This document shows, in pieces, positions 57,280 to 64,000 of a stretch of DNA of 64,000 nucleotides (the first letter of the stretch is position 1; each line of letters starts with the position of its first letter). The notes under the pieces were generated by a model that was not told the origin of the DNA, searched no databases, and was given only the letters and a program-made list of their open reading frames with translations. Made by a program: the position numbers and the translations under genes. Where the stretch lies: the NCBI GenBank assembly GCA_023667055.1, contig JAMPAV010000002.1, forward strand, positions 52,198 through 116,197, read 5' to 3'. This stretch comes from Muribaculum sp. (GTDB lineage: Bacteria > Bacteroidota > Bacteroidia > Bacteroidales > Muribaculaceae).

Positions 57280-57296
57280 TAAATAACTTCAAATGT

Positions 57297-57884
57297 ATGA
57301 GTATGTTTTCAATATTTAAGAAAAAAGAAGTAAGAAGAGAGTTGCTGCTACATCTAAATATGCCGTTGCAGCCAATGCACAGACAAAGTCTGGAAGATCA
57401 GCTCCAGAAAGTTTTTAAAGAAAAGAAACTGGGAGAAATCATGGGCGGAGGCACCGCCTTGGACGAGAAGGAAGGGCGTGTGGAATCATGCGACATCGAG
57501 ATCGACCTCATCGACCCGTCGGATGAACGTCTGGCACAACTTGTGGAGGTGATCAACAAAGTCGGGATAGCAAAGGGCTCAATACTGATATGCGAAGACA
57601 CGGATGAGGAGATTCCTGCCGGTACGCTCGAGGGACTTGCATACCACAGCAACAACACGGATCTTCCGCAGGAAGTTTATGACACATACGACATAAATAA
57701 TCTGATAGAGGAAATGTTGAAAGCCATGAATGGTGCGGGCGGTTTGTGTAGCTATTGGGAGAGTCCGGCATGGACCACACTCTATTTCTACGGAAAGTCT
57801 TACGACGAAATGAAAGAAAAAATCGAACCAATCATAGCATCATGCCCGCTATGTGAGAAATGCAGGATTGAAAAAATTGCTTAG
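57297..57884 (+). CDS. Hypothetical protein (195 aa)
   Basis: A soluble alpha/beta protein starting MSMFSIFKKKEVRRELLLHL. It contains GGGTALDEKEGRVESCDIEIDLID, a glycine-turn followed by an acidic strand, and a cysteine-rich end SCPLCEKCRIEKIA with CxxC spacing. It is not assigned. An upstream TTG at 57276 overlaps the macro relic and is less likely than this ATG. Its normal coding character contrasts with the relics just upstream, so it is probably still functional. Confidence 0.65.
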   Translation: MSMFSIFKKKEVRRELLLHLNMPLQPMHRQSLEDQLQKVFKEKKLGEIMGGGTALDEKEGRVESCDIEIDLIDPSDERLAQLVEVINKVGIAKGSILICEDTDEEIPAGTLEGLAYHSNNTDLPQEVYDTYDINNLIEEMLKAMNGAGGLCSYWESPAWTTLYFYGKSYDEMKEKIEPIIASCPLCEKCRIEKIA

Positions 57885-57961
57885 TTTGTGATAGCGGGAT
57901 CATGGAGTGAACTTCTTCATGGGTCAGTTTGTTATAACCTTAAACACTAAACATTGAAGAT

Positions 57962-58552
57962 ATGAAGGAATCATTTGTTTTTCTTGCAGATGGATTTGAG
58001 GAAATCGAGGCAATATCCGTGATAGACATTTTGCGCAGAGCCGGAATGAAAGTGAAGACAGTGTCGATAACCTCCTCATTACTCGTAAAAGGAGCTCATG
58101 GAGTGGGAGTGACAGCCGATGTCATCTACGACAGCACAATGTTTAAAGATGCCGAATGGCTCATATTGCCTGGCGGAATGCCCGGTGCAAGCAATCTTTA
58201 TAATTTCGCCCCGCTTCAAGGTCTTCTTCGCAATCAGGCTGCATCAAATAATGGGCGTATAGCGGCAATCTGTGCATCCCCGGGTGAGATTCTCGGTCAA
58301 CTCGGATTGCTGAAAGGGGAGAAGTTCACTTGCTATCCAAGTTTTGAAACGAAGGTTGACGGCGGCATATACGTTGATGAGAAAGTTGTGGTGTCAGGTA
58401 AGTTCGTAACGGCCAACGGACCTTCAAGTGCCACTCTTTGGGCTCTTGCCATAGTGAAAGAGTCTCTCGGCGAGGCAAAAGCAGATGAAGTGGCTTCCGG
58501 GATGCTCCTTTATACCAAGAAACTCAATAATCCCGATTATAATTTCGGCTAA
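57962..58552 (+). CDS. DJ-1/PfpI family protein
   Basis: A 196-residue protein: FVFLADGFEEIEAISVIDILRRAGMKV is the DJ-1 N-terminus with the conserved Glu, and AAICASPGEIL contains the nucleophile-elbow cysteine near residue 103. Family members act in protein/nucleotide deglycation or oxidative stress, activity uncertain here. Its stop shares one base with the start of the next gene (TAATG). Confidence 0.9.
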   Translation: MKESFVFLADGFEEIEAISVIDILRRAGMKVKTVSITSSLLVKGAHGVGVTADVIYDSTMFKDAEWLILPGGMPGASNLYNFAPLQGLLRNQAASNNGRIAAICASPGEILGQLGLLKGEKFTCYPSFETKVDGGIYVDEKVVVSGKFVTANGPSSATLWALAIVKESLGEAKADEVASGMLLYTKKLNNPDYNFG

Positions 58553-59145
58553 TGGCTGATACTTTTTTAACAATAGAAAAGGAGGGAACCGGCAAGTTCA
58601 CCGAGAAAAAGAGCCGGTTTCTCTCCTTTGCATATCATGTGTCGTCGGTTGATGAGGCAAAATCAAAGATGAAGCAGCTGCAGAATGAGTATCACGACGC
58701 AAGGCATGTCTGCTGGGCCTACATGGTCGGTTCGGAGCGCATGGAATGGCAGGCTAACGATAATGGCGAACCATCCGGTACAGCCGGTAAACCCATTTTG
58801 GGACAGATCAATTCACTCGGACTCACCGATGTCGTAGTGGGAGTGGTGAGATATTTCGGTGGCATAAAACTCGGCACCCCGGGTCTGATTGCGGCTTATA
58901 AAGAGGCGGCATCGCTCGCTCTTGAGGCATCCGGCGTAAAGGAATGCATACGCCAAGAGAATATTGCATTCACATTCCCCTATATGGTGATGAATGATGT
59001 GATGAAAATAGTGAAATCTACCGGAGCAGAAATCGTAAGCCAGCAATTCGACAACTCCTGCTCCATGACCCTGTCAATCCGCCTTGACGACGCTCCTAAC
59101 CTCCTTACCCGCCTCGAAAATGTAGATGGACTCACATTAGCGTGA
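58552..59145 (+). CDS. YigZ/IMPACT-family protein
   Basis: A 197-residue protein of the IMPACT/YigZ family: KEGTGKFTEKKSRFLSFAYHV at the start, DARHVCWAYMVG and NDNGEPSGTAGKPILGQINSLGLTDVVVGVVRYFGGIKLGTPGL in the core. Function is unclear (ribosome or translation-related in some species). It overlaps the DJ-1-like gene by one base and its 3' end overlaps the convergent yjjG-like gene by 14 bases. Confidence 0.92.
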   Translation: MADTFLTIEKEGTGKFTEKKSRFLSFAYHVSSVDEAKSKMKQLQNEYHDARHVCWAYMVGSERMEWQANDNGEPSGTAGKPILGQINSLGLTDVVVGVVRYFGGIKLGTPGLIAAYKEAASLALEASGVKECIRQENIAFTFPYMVMNDVMKIVKSTGAEIVSQQFDNSCSMTLSIRLDDAPNLLTRLENVDGLTLA

Positions 59146-59839
59146 CTACATCATACAATCTTGTGATTCTTCCGAGATAATTTTCCGAGTCAGACTCGAA
59201 AGGCTTACCCTTGCAGTCGTAATATATGGCTTTCCATCCGGCATCAAGTGCTCCCTGTATGTCGTTTTTGGGGTTGTCGCCTATCATGAGAGCTGTCTCC
59301 ATGGTTGCCCCAGTCTCCCTTTCGGCATACCGGAAAAGTCGTGCATCCGGTTTTTGCACTCCGATTTCATCGCTGATGACTACCCTTTGTATATATCTGT
59401 CGAGACCGGTACTTCTCAGTTTCCTGTATTGCACCTCGGTGAATCCATTTGTCAAGACTCCTATCAGGTATCTTTTCGATAGCCTTTTGAGAATTTCTTC
59501 CGCCCCCTCGCACGCCTCGTTGCATTCTCCGAGTAGATGGAGGTATCTGTCGTTGAATGTTCTCGAAGTGAGTATGATTTCTTCATCATTGCGGTCCGGG
59601 GCTATGGTGAGTCTGAAACGTTCCGCTTTCAGAAACTCAGACGTGATTTTGCCGCTTTCATGGAGTTCCCACATCCGGCTGTTGTGGATGTGATATTCAT
59701 CGATGAAAGATTCTGCAGAGTCATACATGTTTCTAATCTCAGCCTCTTCTTCCCACAGTTTCCTTAAGGATATGAGAGAGGCCTTTGAGAAGTTGAAAAG
59801 AGTATCGTCAAGGTCGAAAAATATCCATTTTATGTCCAT
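59132..59839 (-). CDS. YjjG-family HAD nucleotidase
   Basis: A 235-residue HAD-superfamily phosphatase. Motif I IFFDLDDTLFNF with catalytic Asp9/Asp11, motif II LTNGF, motif III Lys near residue 160 (KPDARLF) and motif IV MIGDNPKNDIQGALDAG are all present. YjjG proteins hydrolyse non-canonical pyrimidine nucleotides. Its 3' end overlaps yigZ convergently. Confidence 0.9.
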   Translation of the reverse strand: MDIKWIFFDLDDTLFNFSKASLISLRKLWEEEAEIRNMYDSAESFIDEYHIHNSRMWELHESGKITSEFLKAERFRLTIAPDRNDEEIILTSRTFNDRYLHLLGECNEACEGAEEILKRLSKRYLIGVLTNGFTEVQYRKLRSTGLDRYIQRVVISDEIGVQKPDARLFRYAERETGATMETALMIGDNPKNDIQGALDAGWKAIYYDCKGKPFESDSENYLGRITRLYDVVTLM

Positions 59840-59856
59840 CTGAATGTATTTTTCTG

Positions 59857-59864
59857 CAAAGATA
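59857..59864 (-). promoter_or_regulatory. Promoter -7 box of the yjjG-like gene
   Basis: Minus-strand TATCTTTG matches TAnnTTTG, 17 bases before the start codon. A plus-strand TAATTTTG (59869-59876) lies next to it, and may belong to the divergent HU transcript. Confidence 0.55.
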
Positions 59865-60045
59865 ATACTAATTTTGCGTAAAATGTTAATTTTTTTGGCT
59901 TGATATAGTTATTATTTCAAAAAAAATCACGATATTTGCAGTCGCAAACTGGAGCGAGTGTGCAAACATGCTTGTTTCAGGCCTTGCTGTGGGTCCTCAG
60001 GGCTATATTCATAACTATCCTAAATTTTATAAATACTTCAGAAAA

Positions 60046-60318
60046 ATGACTAAGGCAGACATCGTCAACGAAATCTCACGCAACACCGGCATCGAGAAAG
60101 CTGCAGTGTTGTCTGTAGTGGAAAACTTCATGGAAGTCATGAAAGACTCCATGGCAGAAGGCAACAACGTGTATCTTCGTGGCTTCGGAAGCTTCATCAT
60201 CAAGACACGCAAGGAGAAGACAGCACGCAACATCTCCCAAAACACAAGCATTAAGATTCCGGAACACAAAATCCCGGCTTTCAAGCCCTCCAAGGTGTTC
60301 CTCAACATGGTGAAATAA
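60046..60318 (+). CDS. HU-family DNA-binding protein
   Basis: A 90-residue HU protein: MTKADIVNEISRNTGIEKAAVL, GRGFGSF-type RGFGSFIIKTRKEKTARNI and the C-terminal KPSKVFLNMVK. The open frame runs 26 codons further upstream, but only this Met gives the family length. It bends and packs chromosomal DNA. It is followed by a 29-residue basic protein gene 55 bases later. Confidence 0.93.
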   Translation: MTKADIVNEISRNTGIEKAAVLSVVENFMEVMKDSMAEGNNVYLRGFGSFIIKTRKEKTARNISQNTSIKIPEHKIPAFKPSKVFLNMVK

Positions 60319-60373
60319 TCCGGACTATATCCGGAGTAAGGAAATTTTATAGAAATCATTAAAAATAATCATT

Positions 60374-60463
60374 ATGCCCAGCGGAAAGAAAAGAAAAGGC
60401 CACAAGATGGCTACGCACAAGCGTAAAAAAAGACTGAGAAAGAATCGTCACAAGAAGAAATAA
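60374..60463 (+). CDS. 29-residue basic protein (AURKAIP1/COX24-domain type)
   Basis: MPSGKKRKGHKMATHKRKKR followed by LRKNRHKKK: 18 of 29 residues are Lys, Arg or His. This matches the tiny conserved Bacteroidetes proteins with an AURKAIP1/COX24 C-terminal motif (KRKKRLRKNRHK), relatives of mitochondrial ribosomal protein mS38. A ribosomal association is likely. It lies after HU and before a hairpin-rich stretch. The gene is too short for a normal ORF list. Confidence 0.85.
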   Translation: MPSGKKRKGHKMATHKRKKRLRKNRHKKK

Positions 60464-60538
60464 TCCGACAAGTGTCGGATGTCTTCGCAGACATAGCTCA
60501 GCGCTTTGGCAGACCATGGATGCTGCCAAGAAGCATAA
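60464..60538 (+). other. Hairpin-rich 3' region after the 29-aa gene
   Basis: Successive stems directly after the stop codon: TCCGACA/TGTCGGA (60464-60479), GTCT/AGAC with a TCGC loop (60481-60492), and TTGGCAG/CTGCCAA (60506-60529). The terminator at 60539-60597 follows. This looks like a structured 3' UTR or a small RNA. Confidence 0.5.
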
Positions 60539-60597
60539 GGACAAGCCGGATGGATGGGTAAATTCTCGTGCCAATCCCGGCTTGCCCTCTTTTTTAT
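60539..60597 (+). terminator. Terminator after the HU/29-aa transcript
   Basis: Arms GGACAAGCCGG / CCGGCTTGCC with a long interior, followed by ctcttttttata. It closes the HU and 29-aa transcript before the RNase E/G gene. Confidence 0.7.
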
Positions 60598-60657
60598 ACC
60601 CTCTCCACTCCTTAACCCTTAACTCTCAACTCTTAACCCTTAACGTTTAACCCATTA

Positions 60658-62307
60658 ATGGAACAGTTGAAAAGCGAACTCTTCGTGGATGTGCAGCCAA
60701 AGGAAATTTCCATTGCTCTGCTCGAAGAATCACGTCTGGTATCTTTACAGAAAGAAAGCCGCAACATCGTGTATGCTGTGGGCGACCTGTATCTTGCTAA
60801 AGTAAAGAAACTGATGCCCGGTCTCAACGCCGCATTTGTGGATGTTGGCTATGAGAAAGACGCTTTTCTTCATTATCTTGATCTGGGGCCTCAGTTTTCA
60901 ACCTATTCTGAATTCCTGAAACAGGCTTTTGAACATACCGATACGGTTCCGGACATCTCTTCAATTCCAATCCAGCCCGATATTCCTAAGCAGGGCAAGA
61001 TCTCCGATTTGCTGCAGCCAGGGCAAAAACTCCTTGTGCAGATTGCAAAGGAACCCATCTCTACAAAAGGACCACGTCTGACCACGGAGCTTTCGCTTAC
61101 AGGCCGCTTCATGGTGCTAATTCCTTTTGGAAGCAAAATCTCAATCTCTCAAAAAATTAAGTCATCGGAGGAAAAGGTAAGGCTTCGGCAACTGATAAGC
61201 AGTATCAAGCCGAAAGGCTTCGGCGTAATTGTGCGCACCTCTGCAGAGGGAAAACGTGTGGCGGAACTGATCAACGAACTGCGTGCACTTGTGGAAGCAT
61301 GGAACTCATCTATAGCTAAAATGCAGATCAGCACGCCTCCTTCCTTGATATATGAGGAAGAGTCGCGGGCTGTGAGTGTGATACGCGACATTTTCAATCC
61401 GACGTTTGAAAGTGTCTATGTCAATGATGCAGAAACCTTCGACCAGATTCAGGGATATGTGTCGATGATAGCACCGGAATGCAAAGATGTGGTGAAACTT
61501 TATTCGAAGGATATTCCGATCTTCGATCATTTCAATATCACGCGTCAGATAAAGTCTGCCTTTGGCAAGACAGTCTCGTTTAAGTCAGGTGCTTACCTTA
61601 TCATCGAACATACAGAGGCTCTTCATGTGATAGATGTCAACTCAGGCAACCGGAGCAAGGCTTCGCAGGATCAGGAGACAAATGCCCTTGATGTGAATTT
61701 GAGGGCAGCCGATGAGATAGCCCGGCAGTTGCGGCTCCGCGACATGGGAGGTATAATAGTGGTCGATTTCATCGATATGGCACAGGCCGAGCATCGGCAG
61801 CAGCTTGTGGAGCACATGCGCGACATAATGTCGAAAGACCGAGCGCGTCACAACATACTCCCCTTGTCTAAGTTCGGACTAATGCAGATCACCCGTCAGC
61901 GTGTGCGTCCGGCCATGGATATCACCACTGAAGAGTCATGCCCATGTTGTTTTGGCAAAGGCGAGGTGCAACCATCGTTGTTATTCACCGACAAACTGGA
62001 GGAAAAACTTGAATATCTCACCCAGAATCTGAACGTGAAAAAGTTCATAATGTATATTCACCCTTACGTGGAAGCATATATCAAGAAGGGTGTGTTTTCT
62101 CTTTATGGCAAATGGCGGCGAAAGTTTGGTCGCAGTTTTAAGATTGTTCCGGATGAATCGTTGGCATATCTCCAATATCGTGTTTTGGACAGTGATGGCA
62201 AGGAAATATATCTCCACGAGGAAAGCGATATGAATTCTGCCCAGACTAAAAATAAAACCCGCTTCGACCGCAATTCGGAAGAAGAAAATCCAACGTCGGA
62301 CAACTGA
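60658..62307 (+). CDS. Ribonuclease E/G family protein
   Basis: A 549-residue RNase of the Rng type. S1-like domain near residues 35-130 (YLAKVKKLMPGLNAAFVDVGYEKDAFLHYLDLG), RNase-H-like and 5'-sensor parts, catalytic DNase-I-like domain with VIDVNSGN and GGIIVVDFIDM supplying the metal aspartates, and the zinc-link CPCCFGKGEV near residue 427. It processes mRNA and rRNA. There is no long C-terminal degradosome scaffold. A short 29-residue polar tail ends the protein. Confidence 0.93.
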   Translation: MEQLKSELFVDVQPKEISIALLEESRLVSLQKESRNIVYAVGDLYLAKVKKLMPGLNAAFVDVGYEKDAFLHYLDLGPQFSTYSEFLKQAFEHTDTVPDISSIPIQPDIPKQGKISDLLQPGQKLLVQIAKEPISTKGPRLTTELSLTGRFMVLIPFGSKISISQKIKSSEEKVRLRQLISSIKPKGFGVIVRTSAEGKRVAELINELRALVEAWNSSIAKMQISTPPSLIYEEESRAVSVIRDIFNPTFESVYVNDAETFDQIQGYVSMIAPECKDVVKLYSKDIPIFDHFNITRQIKSAFGKTVSFKSGAYLIIEHTEALHVIDVNSGNRSKASQDQETNALDVNLRAADEIARQLRLRDMGGIIVVDFIDMAQAEHRQQLVEHMRDIMSKDRARHNILPLSKFGLMQITRQRVRPAMDITTEESCPCCFGKGEVQPSLLFTDKLEEKLEYLTQNLNVKKFIMYIHPYVEAYIKKGVFSLYGKWRRKFGRSFKIVPDESLAYLQYRVLDSDGKEIYLHEESDMNSAQTKNKTRFDRNSEEENPTSDN

Positions 62308-62382
62308 CTCTAACTCTCGTCGGATATCAGATTTCCCATTTGAGAAGATGAATAAAATCTAAAAAAGATAATGAAGAAAATC

Positions 62383-62418
62383 AAGCGGGCGAATTCCCAT
62401 CCGGAAATTCGCCCGCTT
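62383..62418 (+). terminator. Terminator after the RNase E/G gene
   Basis: Thirteen-base arms aagcgggcgaatt / aattcgcccgctt, then TTTAAATT on the plus strand, 76 bases after the stop. Confidence 0.8.
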
Positions 62419-62635
62419 TTAAATTCTAAATTCTCAATTACTTAAGTTTCGCAAGCTCAACTTAAGAGTTTAAAAGTTTAAGGTTTAAAAGTTTAGTTTA
62501 CCTGTAGGAGTTCATGGCTTGATTAATATCGTCAAAAATTGCTTGAAAAAATTGACCAAATACATATCATCGATAAACTAAACTTATAAACTTATAAACT
62601 TCAACTTTCGCTTGCGAAAGTTGAATCAATTATTC
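62419..62635. other. Intergenic region with short repeats between the RNase gene and folC
   Basis: No gene seen. It holds tandem gtttaaaa-type units (62466-62498), aaacttataaacttat, a 24-base palindrome TCAACTTTCGC/GCGAAAGTTGA (62601-62624) and two attctca units after the folC stop. The half ttgcgaaagttgaat also occurs at 36889-36903. Confidence 0.5.
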
Positions 62636-63934
62636 TCAATTCTCAATTACTAAATAGTCTGCCACGATGAATGTGCTTCCTCCTATATATATCACGTCAT
62701 TGGCTGTGGCGTTTTGACGGGCAGCCGTGGCAGCATCTTTTGGAGTGGGATAGGAGTTTCCTTCAATCCCGTGCTCATGGAATTTACGTTGCAGATCCGC
62801 CACCGGGAGCGCTCTCGGAATGGCTGCCTGGGTGAAGTAATATTCCGCATCTCTCGGAAGCAATTCTATTATATCGTCAATGGCCTTGTCTGCCACAAAA
62901 CCAATCACGAGATGCTTCTTGCCGTTTTTGGCTTTAGCCGTCCGTTCAAGTTGCTCCATTGTGTATCTTAATCCGGCTTCGTTATGGCCTGTGTCGCATA
63001 CAGTCAATGGAGAATCCGACAGCTTCATCCAGCGTCCGGCAAGTCCGGTGAGTTCACATACTTCCTCCATACCCTTTCTGATGGATTCTTCGGATATGTC
63101 CACCCCAATGCGCTGAAGTTCATAAATGGAGGCCAAGACAGTGTTGATATTTTTTTTCTGGTAATCTCCTCCCAATTCACAATGGAAATCTCCACAGAGT
63201 GGGCTCTTGCAGTCGAGACCTCCTTCCGGATTCTCCTGGCAGCTTTGCAGCGGCAAGAAATCTTCGGCAAACAGGATTGTGGTGCCCTCCTCACTTGCTT
63301 TTTCTTGAAAAACCTCCCTTATTGAGTCTTTTGCTTCCCCAACTACAGCCGGGACACCGGCCTTGATGATACCGGCTTTTTCCGCTGCGATAGCTTCGAG
63401 CGTGTTGCCCAAGAATTGAGTGTGGTCTTTTGAAATATTTGTGATCACACTTAATATGGGCGTGATTATGTTGGTTGAGTCAAGGCGTCCACCCATGCCG
63501 ACTTCAATCACCGCATAATCCACTTTTTCTTTGGCAAAATAATCAAATGCCATCATCATGGTCAGTTCAAAGAAACTGGGATGTCCTTCATATCCGCTTG
63601 TGCGGTATCTTTCCACAAAATCAATCACATCCTCTTTCGGAATCATCTTGCCGTTTACTCTAATCCTCTCACGGAAATCAACAAGATGCGGTGAGGTGTA
63701 TAGCCCCGTCTTGTAACCTTGGCTTTGCAGTATGGCTGCTATGGTATGGCTTGTGCTACCTTTGCCGTTTGTTCCGCCAATGTGTATGCTTTTGAATTTC
63801 TCATGAGGATGTCCGAAGTGGGCATCTATATCTTGACTTGTCTTCAGTCCCGGCTTATACGCAGCCCCACCTGTCCTCGAAAACATCGGCAACTGCTGAA
63901 AAAGCCATTCCAAAGTGCTATTGTAATCCATCAT
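62636..63934 (-). CDS. folC: Folylpolyglutamate synthase/dihydrofolate synthase
   Basis: A 432-residue Mur-ligase-type enzyme adding glutamate to folates. The ATP-loop GTNGKGSTSHTIA is near residue 53, the family YTSPHLVDFRERIRVNG near residue 78, and the Mg-binding VEVGMGGRLDSTNI-type segment (AVIEVGMGGRLDSTNIITP) near residue 138. The start is MM; the first of the two Met is used. It is complete inside the window. Confidence 0.95.
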   Translation of the reverse strand: MMDYNSTLEWLFQQLPMFSRTGGAAYKPGLKTSQDIDAHFGHPHEKFKSIHIGGTNGKGSTSHTIAAILQSQGYKTGLYTSPHLVDFRERIRVNGKMIPKEDVIDFVERYRTSGYEGHPSFFELTMMMAFDYFAKEKVDYAVIEVGMGGRLDSTNIITPILSVITNISKDHTQFLGNTLEAIAAEKAGIIKAGVPAVVGEAKDSIREVFQEKASEEGTTILFAEDFLPLQSCQENPEGGLDCKSPLCGDFHCELGGDYQKKNINTVLASIYELQRIGVDISEESIRKGMEEVCELTGLAGRWMKLSDSPLTVCDTGHNEAGLRYTMEQLERTAKAKNGKKHLVIGFVADKAIDDIIELLPRDAEYYFTQAAIPRALPVADLQRKFHEHGIEGNSYPTPKDAATAARQNATANDVIYIGGSTFIVADYLVIEN

Positions 63935-63937
63935 TTA

Positions 63938-64000
63938 GGTTTATGGGTTTATGGGTTTATAGGTTTATGGGTTTATAGGTTTATAGGTTTATGGGTTTAT
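63938..64000. repeat. Octamer tandem repeat GGTTTATR at the window edge
   Basis: About eight tandem copies of ggtttatg/ggtttata, starting directly upstream of folC and running out of the window. The same unit is repeated four times between grpE and dnaJ. Confidence 0.85.

Noticed and set aside
60490..60530. tRNA-like agctcag motif after the 29-aa gene
   Set aside because: There is no acceptor stem, anticodon arm or T-loop (ttcgaatc) at the right spacing.

Overview
The window looks like a chromosomal segment of a gut-type member of the order Bacteroidales; a Muribaculaceae-like genome is my best guess, but the family is inference only. Supporting signs are the Bacteroidetes promoter pattern (TTTG or TTG, about 19-20 bases, then TAnnTTTG) before many genes, A-rich leaders with few Shine-Dalgarno sites, a fused NuoCD with no NuoEFG, a long AtpB carrying a signal peptide, a short AtpC, the GH57/GT4/debranching glycogen trio, and several ECF sigma factors next to cell-envelope genes.

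Region 1 (1-14.4 kb, minus strand) is energy metabolism. It reads nuoA-nuoB-nuoCD-nuoH, then the complete ATP synthase set atpD-C-B-E-F-H-A-G, then nuoI-J-K-L. The F1Fo operon therefore sits inside the complex I operon. A promoter is visible before nuoA, and a second promoter-like box lies directly before atpD.

Region 2 (14.5-31.8 kb) is envelope and stress related. One ECF sigma/anti-sigma pair heads a run with a small secreted protein, two large TlpA-like thioredoxin-fold proteins, a TonB-receptor-like outer membrane protein and a small ORF. Beyond it lie a 1921-residue alpha-2-macroglobulin-like protein without a visible thioester motif, a Spy-like periplasmic protein and a one-pass membrane protein. 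A second ECF sigma factor is transcribed divergently from the last of these.

Region 3 (31.9-36.8 kb) holds an outer-membrane barrel protein, a 201-bp element with perfect 23-bp inverted ends, a secreted M6 metalloprotease, and the dnaJ-grpE chaperone pair. A sigma-54-like site lies upstream of grpE.

Region 4 (37-44.6 kb) is a glycogen/alpha-glucan operon (debranching enzyme, GT4 glucosyltransferase, GH57 enzyme), a BrkB-family membrane protein, the RNase P RNA gene rnpB and a cytidylate-kinase-like gene.

Region 5 (44.7-55.8 kb) is mostly core housekeeping: a small conserved protein with a secreted cyclophilin, a DUF349 protein, a patatin-like outer-membrane phospholipase, a polytopic membrane protein with RmuC and ApbE, and glutamate dehydrogenase.

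Region 6 (55.8-57.9 kb) is a small accessory patch of repeats, gene relics (AAA/DUF4143 ATPase, macro domain, an unidentified C-terminus) and two small genes that may be immunity-like. Region 7 (58-64 kb) returns to housekeeping: DJ-1-like, YigZ, YjjG, HU, a 29-residue basic ribosome-associated-type protein, RNase E/G and FolC. Many intergenic gaps carry 7-8 bp tandem repeats at gene edges, an unusual recurring feature of this window.
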